In this document: positions 35,893 to 45,255 of the stretch, one piece after another | Layout: every line of letters starts with the position of its first letter | How positions within the stretch are numbered: the first letter of the stretch is position 1 | From: Bacteroidetes bacterium HGW-Bacteroidetes-8 | GTDB taxonomy: Bacteria; Bacteroidota; Bacteroidia; Bacteroidales; UBA932 | Assembly: GCA_002840895.1 (NCBI GenBank) | Contig: PHCZ01000003.1 | Coordinates: forward strand, 1-64,000 | Reading direction: 5' to 3' | DNA: 64,000 nucleotides | Made by a program: the position numbers and the translations under genes | Notes under the pieces: generated by a model | What the model was told of the DNA's origin: nothing | What the model saw: only the letters and a program-made list of their open reading frames with translations | Database searches by the model: none

Positions 35893-37125
35893 ATGAGAAA
35901 AACCTTTAAACTTACCCTGCCTTGGCAAATTCTAATAGGAATTACACTTGGCGCTCTTTTTGGTATTTTTGGTCACGAATATACCCAATACACTAACTGG
36001 CTCGGTGAGATCTTTTTAAGGGGGTTGCAGATGGTAGTCATTCCTCTGGTCTTTAGTGCATTGATTATGGGGGTATCGAGTATTGGAGAGAGCACAGATC
36101 TTGGTCGCATTGCAGGAAAGACATTTGCCTACTATATAGTCACTACTCTAATTGCTTGTATCATTGGATTGCTGCTGGTTAATATTTTTCAACCCGGTAT
36201 TGGGGTAGACCTTAATCTTAAAGAGAGTGTAACAAGTTTGGCAGCAACAGAGGTCTCATTTGTAGATCAGCTTTTGTCAATCGTGCCGAAAAACATTGTA
36301 AAGGCGATGGCAGACGGGCAGATGCTTCCGGTTATATTCTTTGCAATTTTGTTTGGATATTTCATAACTGTCACATCTGCAAAATCAAAGACAATCCTGA
36401 CAGATTTCTTTAATGCTATGTACGAGGTAATGATTAAAATTACATTTCTTGTTATACGCTTTGCTCCGCTTGGGCTATTTGGTGTAGTCTCAAAAATGGT
36501 AGGCTCACACGCCGGTAACACAGAAACTCTCAAAACTATGTTCGGCAGTCTGGGTATTTATGCAGCAGTTATTGCGGGAGGTTGTCTTATTCACGGCCTT
36601 GGAATTCTACCGGCAATCTTTGCACTCTTTACCCGAAAAAACCCATTTAAGTTTATGCAGCAGATGGGGACAGGGCTTTTAACCACCTTCTGGACAGCAT
36701 CATCTGCAGCATCACTCCCAATTACAATTCCGGACATTCAAACCAAGACAGGCGTCTCCCGTAAAATTGCAAGTTTTTGTCTCCCTTTAGGAAACACGGT
36801 CAATATGAACGGAACTGCACTTTATGAAAGCGTAACCGCGATCTTCATAGCACAGGTATATGGGATAGACCTTACAGTAGGGCAGCAGATTGTAATTATC
36901 CTTACCAGCCTGCTTGCCGCAATAGGGTCTGCCGGCATACCACTTGCAGGTCTGGTAATGCTTGCAGTTGTACTAAATGCTGTTGGTCTCCCTCTGGAGG
37001 GGATAGGGCTTGTGCTTGTTGTACAACAGCCACTGGATATGATTCGCTCCGCAGTCAATGTCTGGGGCGATTTGACAGGTGCAGTTATAGTAGCAAAGAG
37101 CGAAGGAGAAAAAATAACAATCTGA
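35893..37125 (+). CDS. Dicarboxylate/glutamate:cation symporter (DAACS family)
   Basis: A 410-residue inner-membrane secondary transporter (GltP/DctA-type) that brings in glutamate, aspartate or C4-dicarboxylates with protons or sodium ions. The TM3-like VVIPLVFSALIMGV appears early. Later come the two re-entrant hairpins (WTASSAASLPITIPD and AAIGSAGIPLAGLVML), the cation/substrate motif NMNGTALYE and the substrate-binding aspartate/asparagine helix LDMIRSAVNVWGD near the end. Length is standard. A single-gene unit with its own promoter. The exact substrate is not resolved. Confidence 0.93.
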   Translation: MRKTFKLTLPWQILIGITLGALFGIFGHEYTQYTNWLGEIFLRGLQMVVIPLVFSALIMGVSSIGESTDLGRIAGKTFAYYIVTTLIACIIGLLLVNIFQPGIGVDLNLKESVTSLAATEVSFVDQLLSIVPKNIVKAMADGQMLPVIFFAILFGYFITVTSAKSKTILTDFFNAMYEVMIKITFLVIRFAPLGLFGVVSKMVGSHAGNTETLKTMFGSLGIYAAVIAGGCLIHGLGILPAIFALFTRKNPFKFMQQMGTGLLTTFWTASSAASLPITIPDIQTKTGVSRKIASFCLPLGNTVNMNGTALYESVTAIFIAQVYGIDLTVGQQIVIILTSLLAAIGSAGIPLAGLVMLAVVLNAVGLPLEGIGLVLVVQQPLDMIRSAVNVWGDLTGAVIVAKSEGEKITI

Positions 37126-37145
37126 CGTTTAAATGGGTCTGCTTT

Positions 37146-39110
37146 TTATTTCACAGCTTTAGTATATTTTTCTCCATTAATAATCAGCGTCTTCCCTTCA
37201 AACCTGAATTCAAGTACAGCGTTTGTTCCCATTTTATTAGACAACCAGATTCTTCCGTCTATCAAATCGTATGTGTTGTAACCGCCACCATCCGGTATCA
37301 CCTGGCCGGAAACAGTCATTGATTTGCTGTAACTCCAGTCGGCGTTGAAAACTACCTTGTTGGTGACGTCGTAACTTTTGTGTTCGTGGGGAGCATCTAC
37401 CTTTTGGGAGTTAGTCCAGGTGCCAACAATTCCAGCTTTAATGTTTGATTTGTCGGTTGCCCTGTCATATTTCATAGCAGGATTGGCTCCTTTTGCCAAT
37501 AGCAGTTCGGCAGATTTAGTGCGGCCGAAGCGTTGCGCCCAATATAAAGCAGTATGCCCTTCTTTATCTACAGTTTCAAGCTTAGCTCCTTTTTCTAGAA
37601 GAATCTCTAGCATCTCGGTATAGGTGCTGTATTTATCACCCTGGGCATTAACGCCACCCGCAGCGTGCATCAAAGCCGTTTTACCCCATTTATCCTGCAA
37701 GTTTATATCGGCGCCTTTTTCAATCAATAATTTTGCAGCATCTGTAAAGCTACCTGTTACCGGCATTTTTAAAAGTGACAATTTTAAAAAACCACCTTTA
37801 ACCGCATACATCAAAGCGGTCTCTCCATTGCTATTTTGAAGATCTAGTTTCGCCCCTTTCTCTATCAATATTTTTGTTGGATCAATTTTTTCTACTGAAC
37901 CCATCAATGGGGTGACTCCACCAACAACCGGGAAATCTATATTTGCACCCTTCTCCAAAAGCAGGTTTAATATTTTTTCGTTATCCTTCGTTTTTAAATT
38001 AGGTTTTCTGAAGTTCGCGACAGCTTGATATAAAGGCGTATACATATTATTGGCATTTGCGTTTACGTTTGCGCCACGGTCAATGAGCAACTGCACCATT
38101 TCAAACATAGAAGTTTCCATCAGCGGTGTCATTTTTTGCTGAGCGCTGTATGTTTCTGTTTTCGCACCTTCATCTATCAGGTACCTGGCCATCTCCACCT
38201 GATTCCCAACCACCGCGTAGTGCAGCGCGCAACGTATAATCTCCTCCCTTATACCAAGGGTTGTGGCTCTGGCTAAAATCAACTTTGCAGATTCAATATT
38301 TCCGTGTTGCGCAGCTACATCCAAAGCATTTGGTGTAAAGTCAAATTTTGGATTCTGTCTCACCTTAATGTTTGCACCTTTATCTATCAATAGCTTTACA
38401 ACATCAGAATTTATTGGAGCAGCAAGCATTAGGGCTGTTTCGCCGCTTAGATTTACTACATCCAATTTGGCTCCTTTGTCTATCAGCATCTTAGCAATCT
38501 CGGTATTGTGCACGCCTATCATCAATGCGTTATTACCATACCAGTTCAAAAGCTCAATATTGGTTCCTCGTTCAATTAAAATTCTTGCTGACTCGGTGAA
38601 TGCATCCTCTTTAGTATGAGCAGCTGCAAGCATAAGCGCTGTATTTCCATTATCTACTACTTTCCCTTGCCAGTCGGTCCAGGAGTCCTGCATATTAACT
38701 AATGCTCCTTTGTCCAGCAATAGCTTCACAAGTTCGGGAGAAGATACAGATGTCATCAATGCTGTAAAATGCCAGGAACGTTCCGGCTGCAACAAAATAT
38801 TCCACGCATTAACCTTTATACCTTTGGCATTTATAAGCAATAACGCTAGTTCAAGGTCCTGATTTGCATTACCATTGTAATAATTCGGCAGTACACTTCC
38901 CAACCAGGTCATCTCACCATCTTTACGGTTAGGATTTGCAGCGCCGGAGGCTAAATCGGCTGCAGTTTTTTCAATAAAAGCTTTATGCTCAATCTCTTGT
39001 TTTTGTTCATACTTAGATTTTTTTTTATTCTGACCATTAAGAGTGTTGTAACTTCCCAACAAAACTATGGCAACTACAATTATAAAACTATAACCAACTG
39101 ATCTTCTCAT
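37146..39110 (-). CDS. Ankyrin-repeat protein, exported or membrane-anchored
   Basis: A 654-residue protein with an N-terminal hydrophobic segment (about 8-22, signal or anchor; sequence ends NTLNGQ). Roughly ten to twelve ankyrin repeats follow (about 50-545), each with the G-TALM-AA and LL-KGA pattern, such as NGNTALMLAAAHTKEDAF and LLEKGAKLETVDKEGHTAL. A C-terminal beta-rich domain (about 560-654, starting GIVGTWTNSQKVD) has no clear family. Ankyrin arrays bind other proteins. The partner here is unknown. The gene is convergent with the symporter (20 bp) and has its own promoter at 39133-39164. Confidence 0.9.
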   Translation of the reverse strand: MRRSVGYSFIIVVAIVLLGSYNTLNGQNKKKSKYEQKQEIEHKAFIEKTAADLASGAANPNRKDGEMTWLGSVLPNYYNGNANQDLELALLLINAKGIKVNAWNILLQPERSWHFTALMTSVSSPELVKLLLDKGALVNMQDSWTDWQGKVVDNGNTALMLAAAHTKEDAFTESARILIERGTNIELLNWYGNNALMIGVHNTEIAKMLIDKGAKLDVVNLSGETALMLAAPINSDVVKLLIDKGANIKVRQNPKFDFTPNALDVAAQHGNIESAKLILARATTLGIREEIIRCALHYAVVGNQVEMARYLIDEGAKTETYSAQQKMTPLMETSMFEMVQLLIDRGANVNANANNMYTPLYQAVANFRKPNLKTKDNEKILNLLLEKGANIDFPVVGGVTPLMGSVEKIDPTKILIEKGAKLDLQNSNGETALMYAVKGGFLKLSLLKMPVTGSFTDAAKLLIEKGADINLQDKWGKTALMHAAGGVNAQGDKYSTYTEMLEILLEKGAKLETVDKEGHTALYWAQRFGRTKSAELLLAKGANPAMKYDRATDKSNIKAGIVGTWTNSQKVDAPHEHKSYDVTNKVVFNADWSYSKSMTVSGQVIPDGGGYNTYDLIDGRIWLSNKMGTNAVLEFRFEGKTLIINGEKYTKAVK

Positions 39111-39132
39111 TTTAATTAAATTATTTAGCTCA

Positions 39133-39164
39133 TAAAGCTATGCTAATTTTTTTTGCACACCAAA
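39133..39164 (-). promoter_or_regulatory. Promoter of the ankyrin-repeat gene
   Basis: On the minus strand, TTTG (39161-39164), a 20-bp spacer and TAGCTTTA (39133-39140, one mismatch to TAnnTTTG) lie 22 bp before the start codon. Confidence 0.5.
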
Positions 39165-39267
39165 AAAAAACATAATAACTTTACTATGAAAATTATATAG
39201 TATAATAATCGCGGTTATTTTACTGATATTATGACATATGCCCACATAACATTCAAATTTTAAAGCT

Positions 39268-40410
39268 ATGATAAAATTTAAATCCGTAATCAAAATGAGT
39301 ATCTGTGTTTTATTACTGATTACATTGTTATTCTCTTGTTCAAAGGAGCCTTCAAGCACAGGAGATGATTCAGAAACTAAAAAAGCCCCTTCAGTTAAAA
39401 CTCTGGAAATTAAAAACATCCTGTACAACAGTGCCAGGATCTCGGCTCAAATTACCTCAACCGGAGGTTCATCAGTCACAGAGAGAGGTATCTGCTGGTC
39501 AACAACTGTAAACCCGGTAAAAACGGATAACGCCTCTAAATCCGAAGATTTTACTGCAAGCTTTACTTGTGTTGCTACCGGCCTTGCAATCAATACAACC
39601 TATCACGCAAGAGCATATGCAGTAAACGTAAAAGGTACAAGTTACGGAGAGGATTTAACATTTAAAACTCTTGCAGAGAATGAACTTCCTGCATCAATTG
39701 ATCCACTTTTGAGCACTAAGTGGAGTGTCTTTACCTGGCCTTATAATGCTTTTTATCCTGCCTATTCCGGCAGTAACAGCATAAACGGGAAGCTCCCGGC
39801 CCCTTGCGGTCCCACAACTCTATCAAGAGTTCTTGCATTTTGGAAAGGGCAGATATTTGCATCAGGAACGATAGATGCCCTGGATTCAAAAGGGGAGACA
39901 AGGTTTAAAGTAAATCTGGATACAATTAAGATTAACTATAATAATCTCCCTGTAACCTTCGGGGCAACACCAACATTTGACCAGTATAAAGATGTGGCAA
40001 AATTATTTCTCACATCCGGAGCTGTGGGTCTTACAAATCTAATGGATGTGGCTACTCCGGGAGATGCATATATAAACGCACTAAAAACATATTTCAATGT
40101 TGATCCACAGGTAAAATTTGCAAAAAGATGGGAGTATACCAGAGAGGAGTGGATAAATTTACTTAAAACCGAACTTGCAAAAGGGCATCCACTTATGGTT
40201 GTTGCAAGAACTTCAGACTCTCCAAAACCTTGGGAACCTGGCCACGTTTACGCCCATTGGTTTAATATTGAAGGGTACGACTCCGGAAATAGGTTTTATA
40301 TTGACTATAATTTTGACCCCAGACAACCTTTTAACGGATATTATGATGTGGATGACTTTGGCGTTTATAAAGCATATCCAATGGTAATTATAAACTTCAA
40401 ACCCAGATAA
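39268..40410 (+). CDS. Streptopain-like (C10-type) cysteine protease lipoprotein, candidate
   Basis: A 380-residue predicted lipoprotein (leader then lipobox LLFSCSKE, Cys24). One GVCWS-type module (about 42-134; ERGICWSTTVNPV) precedes the enzyme-like domain, which begins IDPLLSTKWSVFTWPYNAFYP. This closely fits the C10 opening pattern PLL-T-W-Q-PYN-CP. A candidate nucleophile is Cys180 in PAPCGPTTLSRVLAFWKG, and His330 in HVYAHWFNIEGYDSGNRFYIDYNF fits the catalytic histidine. The usual Q and the second conserved Cys in the opening are replaced, so activity is not certain. C10 proteases of Bacteroides include secreted virulence-associated enzymes. A lipoprotein gene and a beta-barrel gene follow on the same strand. 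Confidence 0.7.
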   Translation: MIKFKSVIKMSICVLLLITLLFSCSKEPSSTGDDSETKKAPSVKTLEIKNILYNSARISAQITSTGGSSVTERGICWSTTVNPVKTDNASKSEDFTASFTCVATGLAINTTYHARAYAVNVKGTSYGEDLTFKTLAENELPASIDPLLSTKWSVFTWPYNAFYPAYSGSNSINGKLPAPCGPTTLSRVLAFWKGQIFASGTIDALDSKGETRFKVNLDTIKINYNNLPVTFGATPTFDQYKDVAKLFLTSGAVGLTNLMDVATPGDAYINALKTYFNVDPQVKFAKRWEYTREEWINLLKTELAKGHPLMVVARTSDSPKPWEPGHVYAHWFNIEGYDSGNRFYIDYNFDPRQPFNGYYDVDDFGVYKAYPMVIINFKPR

Positions 40411-40519
40411 TTGCCTGAATATTCCTGTTTTATTTCAAAAATAATTATTAAATTTGGCTGAATATGTAACAATATAAGTGTGTTTCTCGTATTGTAAGAA
40501 GAGTATAATTGTATTTGCT

Positions 40520-41080
40520 ATGAAAACAGGTAAATTTTTGTTGCTTATAATTACGGGAACACTTCTTCTTCACAGTTGTAGTAAGGAGATTAATTTAGAG
40601 CAGCTTAATCAGTTCAACCAAAAGGTTCTTTTTCAGTATGAGTACATCAACTACGCCTGGGGGCGTCAGCACAACGGTTGGTTTGCAGACTCTACAGGGG
40701 TTATATACACATATAATCTGCCCACGGGATGGAATTTTTGCAATGTTAACGAGACATTAACCGAAGAGCAGATGGAGAGCAATATTTCAAAATGTGTAAA
40801 TACCGGAGTTTACTACTCTCAAAACGATCTTTTTTCTGCTTATACGCTTTTTAAAGCTGCAGAGAGTGGCTCAGTATCGGACCCCGTTCACGAGATGTGT
40901 GATGCTGGTGCAAGAATTTACTCCTGTTTTATCTATAACCCAACTGACAAAACCTATAAAAAGGTGCTTCTAAAGGAGATTGGTGACTGGAAGATTGAGA
41001 ACAACAGCAATGCAGCCAAAAACATTGTGAAGGTGATGGAGTCTATATCAAATGAACTAATTACACATCAAAAACTTTGA
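40520..41080 (+). CDS. Lipoprotein of unknown function
   Basis: A 186-residue protein with a lipoprotein leader (MKTGKFLLLIITGTLLLHSC; Cys20 as acylation site). The ATG at 40520 gives a proper leader. A longer frame to 40478 would add an unlikely cysteine-rich peptide. The mature part has four further cysteines (in WNFCNVN, ISKCVNTG, HEMCDAG and YSCFIY) that could form two disulfides. No family is recognised. It lies 109 bp after the C10-like protease gene, and the next gene overlaps its stop. It could be an inhibitor or partner of that protease, but this is only positional. Confidence 0.65.
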   Translation: MKTGKFLLLIITGTLLLHSCSKEINLEQLNQFNQKVLFQYEYINYAWGRQHNGWFADSTGVIYTYNLPTGWNFCNVNETLTEEQMESNISKCVNTGVYYSQNDLFSAYTLFKAAESGSVSDPVHEMCDAGARIYSCFIYNPTDKTYKKVLLKEIGDWKIENNSNAAKNIVKVMESISNELITHQKL

Positions 41081-41577
41081 GGAAAATTCTCTTTTTTTTA
41101 TTAACTTATCTTTTAGCATCTTCGGCTGTTTACACTCAGGAGATAAAAGTCCATGAGGCATCTTACAACTACTTTCACGATATTCAACTTGGAGTTACTC
41201 TTGCATTTACCGAAATAGGCCCAATTCCACTTGCCGAACTCTCAACATCACACGGAATCTGTTTCACCGAACGTTTTTCGGCCGGGATAGGGGTATCAAC
41301 CATCTACTTTATGACAATCACCCCATATGTAGTTGGGAGAGTTAATCTCAAGGCCAAAGATAGGTTATCAAAAAACACCCCCTACCTCTCCCTAAAAGCC
41401 GGGTATATGGTATATCTCGTTAAGGGTGACAGCGATTATAACTCTCTTAATCTTGAGCCCCGCTTAGGATTCTCTCACCTTCGAAAAAACGGTAAAAGCT
41501 CCTGGTCGTACTTTATATCTGCAAACGCATTCCAAGGCAGAGTATTCCCCAAAATTGGAGTCGGATTTGAGCTCTAA
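41077..41577 (+). CDS. Outer-membrane beta-barrel-like protein of unknown function
   Basis: A 166-residue exported protein with a signal peptide ending near SAVYTQE. The rest has alternating strands (IQLGVTLAFTEIGPIPLAEL, FSAGIGVSTIYFMTITPYVVG, PYLSLKAGYMVYLV) and ends GVGFEL, which suits a small beta-barrel. The start is a TTG at 41077 that overlaps the stop of the preceding lipoprotein (TTGA), so translational coupling is likely. An ATG start is not available nearby. Function unknown. Confidence 0.65.
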   Translation: MRKILFFLLTYLLASSAVYTQEIKVHEASYNYFHDIQLGVTLAFTEIGPIPLAELSTSHGICFTERFSAGIGVSTIYFMTITPYVVGRVNLKAKDRLSKNTPYLSLKAGYMVYLVKGDSDYNSLNLEPRLGFSHLRKNGKSSWSYFISANAFQGRVFPKIGVGFEL

Positions 41578-41685
41578 TCCCTCAGAGTTGGATTCGCTCT
41601 TTGTACTTTCTGGAGATCTCTATTGCTTTGCCTTCTTCATAAAAATTTAATGGTAACTTCGTTTTGAATTTAAAATGCAAATACT

Positions 41686-42003
41686 ATGGATATAGTCAGA
41701 CTATTTCTTGAAGGGGGGTCTCTTCTTATGACCGTCCTAACTATAGAGTTTATCCTGTTGATTCTCGCTGCCTGGAAAGCCCCTGCCTGGGTAAAGGAGA
41801 TTGGAATTATTGCTTTGATTACAGGTATCTTTTCGATTTTACTTACATTCCACGCACTGTTTGAAGGTGTTCAAAAAGCCGGTATGATTTCAACAGAAGT
41901 CATATTCGGCGGGTTCAAAGTTGCAATGATTCCTCTGTTTTACGGGATGATAATTTATTTTTTATCATTGATAATCCGAATCATTCAAAAGCCCAGAATT
42001 TAA
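41686..42003 (+). CDS. Small MotA/TolQ/ExbB-like membrane protein
   Basis: A 105-residue protein with three hydrophobic helices. The order EGGSLLMTVLTIEFILLILAA, ITGIFSILLTFHALFEGVQKAG and GGFKVAMIPLFYGMIIYFLSLIIR resembles the compact MotA/TolQ/ExbB-type channel proteins found singly in Bacteroidota. It lacks the longer cytoplasmic domain of full ExbB and has no ExbD partner next to it. Function unknown. It converges with the hybrid kinase gene 11 bp away. Confidence 0.55.
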   Translation: MDIVRLFLEGGSLLMTVLTIEFILLILAAWKAPAWVKEIGIIALITGIFSILLTFHALFEGVQKAGMISTEVIFGGFKVAMIPLFYGMIIYFLSLIIRIIQKPRI

Positions 42004-42014
42004 CCCCAAATTAA

Positions 42015-44318
42015 CTAATTGGAGGTATTAAGATTCTTTTTGATTAGAGCGAGCAGGTCACTAATGCAGATAGGTTTTGATATGTAGTCGTTGCATCCGG
42101 CCTCTATTGCTTTCTCCCGGTCACCGGACAACCCGTATGCAGTCTGAGCAATGATAACAACGTTTTTATTAAAGGATCTTATCTGCCTTGTGGCCTCGTA
42201 GCCGTTTAATCCCGGCATCTGAATATCCATAAAGATTAGATCTATGTCCGGATTAGCCCTGCAAATATTTATAGCATCTATCCCCGACCTGGTTTTAAGC
42301 ATCTCTTTGCAGATTTTTCTAACTCCAACCTCAATAAGAAGCTCCGATGTTTCATCATCTTCGGCTAATAATATTTTAAGTTTATCAATGCTCTCTTCCA
42401 TATTGTTATCTATTTTAAGATTTTTGGAATTTCCTTTAGAATTTTTCTTGCACAACGGTAGTGTAAAGAAAAATGTTGACCCCTTACCCTCTGTGCTCTC
42501 TACCCATATTTTCCCCCCAAGCATCTCAACATACGCTTTGGAGATGGATAGCCCTAGCCCGGCCCCCTGTGATGCTTTTATATTGAGAATATCTGCCTGA
42601 ACAAAACGTTCAAAAATAGCCTTCTGCCGATTAACAGGAATTCCCACTCCTGTGTCTTTTACAAAAAACTCCAGAAACTCCTCCCCTTTTGTGTATCCAA
42701 ACTCAATTGACCCCTTTGAGGTAAATTTAATAGCGTTCTTTACCAGGTTGGAGAGAATCGCATATAGTTTTTCTCTATCTGTATTGATAATTGAATCTTT
42801 TACAAAGAGGGGCTTTTTGCATAGGAGTAAAACCCTCTTTGCCTCTGCATCGGGACTAAGCAGATTGTAAATATAATCTACTTGCTCGTTTATACTCGTC
42901 TGACTAATAGTGACATTCATCAGTCCCGATTCAATCTTGGCTATCTCTGTGATGTCATTTATTATGTTAAGCATTCGCGCCCCGCTTTTCTCAATTATCA
43001 GAATATACTCTTGCTGCTGGTCTCCCGTAAGTCCTTGCTCTTTAAGTAAATTAGAAAATCCCAGGATTCCGTTCATCGGGGTTCGTATTTCGTGACTCAT
43101 ATTGGCAAGAAATGCAGATTTTAACCTATCACTCTCTTCTGCTCTCTCCTTAGCCTCAGTAAGCTCGGCCGCCATTCTCTTCTCTTGGGTTACATCTTTT
43201 TTAATGGCCAGGTAGTTAACAATCTCTCCTCTCTCATTTATTATGGGAGAAATTGTTGTTGCCTGCCAGTAAAGCTCTCCGTCCTTTCTTCTGTTATGCA
43301 TCTCACCTACCCACTTGTTTCCGGAGCTGATTGTACTCCATAAATGTGTATAGAACTCTTTTGTGTGCTCTCCGGAATTAAGTAGCCTTGTATTACTGCC
43401 TGTGAGCTCCTCATTTGGATACCCTGTAAGTTCCGATGCTGCGGGATTTGCATACTCAATTACTCCTTTAACATCTGTAATCATTATGGCGTTTGAACTT
43501 TGCTCCACAGCACGAGAGAGTTTAAACAGCTGCTCCTGCGAATTTTTTGTTGTGGTTATATTAACATTAAACCCATACCAGGTTACACTCCCATCCGGCA
43601 ATCTTTCGGGTGTAGATCTAGATAAGATCCACTGAACCGGCTTCCCGGGCAAAAGAACCCTAAACTCACAAGTGAAGTAGCTGATATGTTTAGCAGAATT
43701 CTCAATATCATCAATAACTCTTGCTGCGTCATCCGGGTGAATCACTTTGGCAATAGGAGCAAAATCATCCAGAACATCTTCCGGAGAGCAGCCAAAGATA
43801 TTTTTAATTCCTTCAGATGCTATTGGAACTGTATATTTCCCCTCGGGGCTGCGTGTAAATTGATAAATCATGTCCGGTACATTAGCCGATAACTTCCTGA
43901 ATTGAATATCCTTCTCCCTCAACTTCTCCTGAGCAAGTTTACGATCTGTGATATCCTGAGCCGTGAAGGTTACCCCTTTGCTGTTATCTTTGGAATCAAA
44001 TGGGGTAGAAGATAAGAGGATGTCAATTATTATCCCATCCTTTCTACGCCATTTAGTCACGACGCTACCGGTTCCTCTCTCCCGGATCTGCCTGTATTTC
44101 TCTTCACCTACAAAGTCATACTCCTCTTTGGAAGGGTAAACCATTATTGAATTTTTACCTATTACCTCATCTCTTGAGTAGCCTGTTATCTCAGAAAATT
44201 TGGGATTGACTTCGGCAAAAACTCTGTCGACTAAAAATCCTATTCCAATAGGTGCGGCAAGAAAGATGCTTTGAAGCCTATCAAATGCCTCCCCGCTGGC
44301 TTCTTCCTTTATATTCAT
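42015..44318 (-). CDS. Cytosolic PAS-domain hybrid histidine kinase with receiver
   Basis: A 767-residue sensor without transmembrane segments. Three PAS domains (about 12-127, 138-258 and 268-380, each with a PAC-like end such as VNYLAIKKDVTQEKR) precede HisKA with the phosphorylatable His409 in SHEIRTPMNGILGF. HATPase_c follows (N, G1 and G2 boxes: NAIKFTSKGSIEF, FVKDTGVGIP, GAGLGLSISKAYVEMLGG). A C-terminal receiver domain (about 648-767) has the acceptor Asp698 in DLIFMDIQMPG. The output is unknown, since no HPt or DNA-binding partner lies next to it. PAS domains suggest a small-molecule, redox or gas signal. Confidence 0.95.
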   Translation of the reverse strand: MNIKEEASGEAFDRLQSIFLAAPIGIGFLVDRVFAEVNPKFSEITGYSRDEVIGKNSIMVYPSKEEYDFVGEEKYRQIRERGTGSVVTKWRRKDGIIIDILLSSTPFDSKDNSKGVTFTAQDITDRKLAQEKLREKDIQFRKLSANVPDMIYQFTRSPEGKYTVPIASEGIKNIFGCSPEDVLDDFAPIAKVIHPDDAARVIDDIENSAKHISYFTCEFRVLLPGKPVQWILSRSTPERLPDGSVTWYGFNVNITTTKNSQEQLFKLSRAVEQSSNAIMITDVKGVIEYANPAASELTGYPNEELTGSNTRLLNSGEHTKEFYTHLWSTISSGNKWVGEMHNRRKDGELYWQATTISPIINERGEIVNYLAIKKDVTQEKRMAAELTEAKERAEESDRLKSAFLANMSHEIRTPMNGILGFSNLLKEQGLTGDQQQEYILIIEKSGARMLNIINDITEIAKIESGLMNVTISQTSINEQVDYIYNLLSPDAEAKRVLLLCKKPLFVKDSIINTDREKLYAILSNLVKNAIKFTSKGSIEFGYTKGEEFLEFFVKDTGVGIPVNRQKAIFERFVQADILNIKASQGAGLGLSISKAYVEMLGGKIWVESTEGKGSTFFFTLPLCKKNSKGNSKNLKIDNNMEESIDKLKILLAEDDETSELLIEVGVRKICKEMLKTRSGIDAINICRANPDIDLIFMDIQMPGLNGYEATRQIRSFNKNVVIIAQTAYGLSGDREKAIEAGCNDYISKPICISDLLALIKKNLNTSN

Positions 44319-44460
44319 AATTTTATCTGTTGTAAAATTCAGTCGTTGACTTCTGTCTTGATTTCAATAATCACTAAATATAAGAAATGCTTTAGTTATT
44401 AACAATTATTTATCATTTACAACTTGAACTTTTTGTATCTTTCACTAAAACAATTGAGAG

Positions 44461-45144
44461 ATGAAAAAGGTAATAAACTATTTAAATAGTCTTAATAGCA
44501 ACAATAATAAAGGTTGGTTTGACGCTCATAAAAAAGAGTTTCTGGAGGCTCAGGCTGTCTTCAATGATTTCATAGACAGGCTTATAAAAGGGATATCTGA
44601 ATTTGACCCTCAGGTTAAAAATCTTTCGGTTAAAGATTGCACCTATAGAATCTACCGCGATGTCCGTTTCTCTAACGATAAAACTCCATACAAGAGCCAT
44701 ATGGGGGCCTTTATCTCTCCTCACGGGAAAAATTCCGGCTACTCCGGCTACTATTTTCATATAGAGGCCTCCAGCGCAAATTACATCGGCGGACATATAC
44801 TCAGCACCGGTATTTATCGCCCTGCTCCAAAAGTTCTTAAAAGTATCCGTGAAGAGATTATGCTTAACGGAGAGAGGTTTTTAGAGGCTATATCTGTTGC
44901 AAAGGGATTCAACCTGGATAGTGGCGATGTGTTAAAAAGAGTCCCTACCGGCTTCCCGGCAGAGTCTCAATTTGCAGATCTCTTTAAATTGAGAAACTAC
45001 TTTCTAGTTCAGTACCTTAATGACAACTTTATTTTAAGTGACAAATTGCTGGAAAACACAATTTGTGAGTATAAGAAAACAGTTATATTTAATAATCTGC
45101 TAAACCTCTCTGTTGATTATGCCAACCAAAGTTGCAATATGTAG
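44461..45144 (+). CDS. DUF2461 domain protein
   Basis: A 227-residue soluble protein of the DUF2461 (TIGR02453) family. The segment YRIYRDVRFSNDKTPYKSHMGAF (61-83) and GYYFHIEASSANYIGGHI are the family hallmarks. The function is not established. A -7-like TATCTTTC (44436-44443) lies 17 bp before the ATG, and the 5' flank faces the divergent kinase gene. Confidence 0.9.
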   Translation: MKKVINYLNSLNSNNNKGWFDAHKKEFLEAQAVFNDFIDRLIKGISEFDPQVKNLSVKDCTYRIYRDVRFSNDKTPYKSHMGAFISPHGKNSGYSGYYFHIEASSANYIGGHILSTGIYRPAPKVLKSIREEIMLNGERFLEAISVAKGFNLDSGDVLKRVPTGFPAESQFADLFKLRNYFLVQYLNDNFILSDKLLENTICEYKKTVIFNNLLNLSVDYANQSCNM

Positions 45145-45180
45145 TCGTTTTGGTTGATAATTATAAGATAAATGGCCTTT

Positions 45181-45244
45181 TTTAAGGAGAAAAGAAAGTT
45201 TTTAATTTATAATCTAAAATATTCACTAATTTTGTCTCCTTAAA
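45181..45244. repeat. 10-bp perfect inverted repeat flanking a promoter
   Basis: TTTAAGGAGA (45181-45190) and its exact reverse complement TCTCCTTAAA (45235-45244) enclose 44 bp. A -7 box TAATTTTG (45227-45234) directly abuts the right arm, which would overlap the start point of transcription for the aminotransferase gene at 45256. The layout suits a regulator site with looping, but this is inference. Confidence 0.45.
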
Positions 45245-45255
45245 CGATAATCAAG

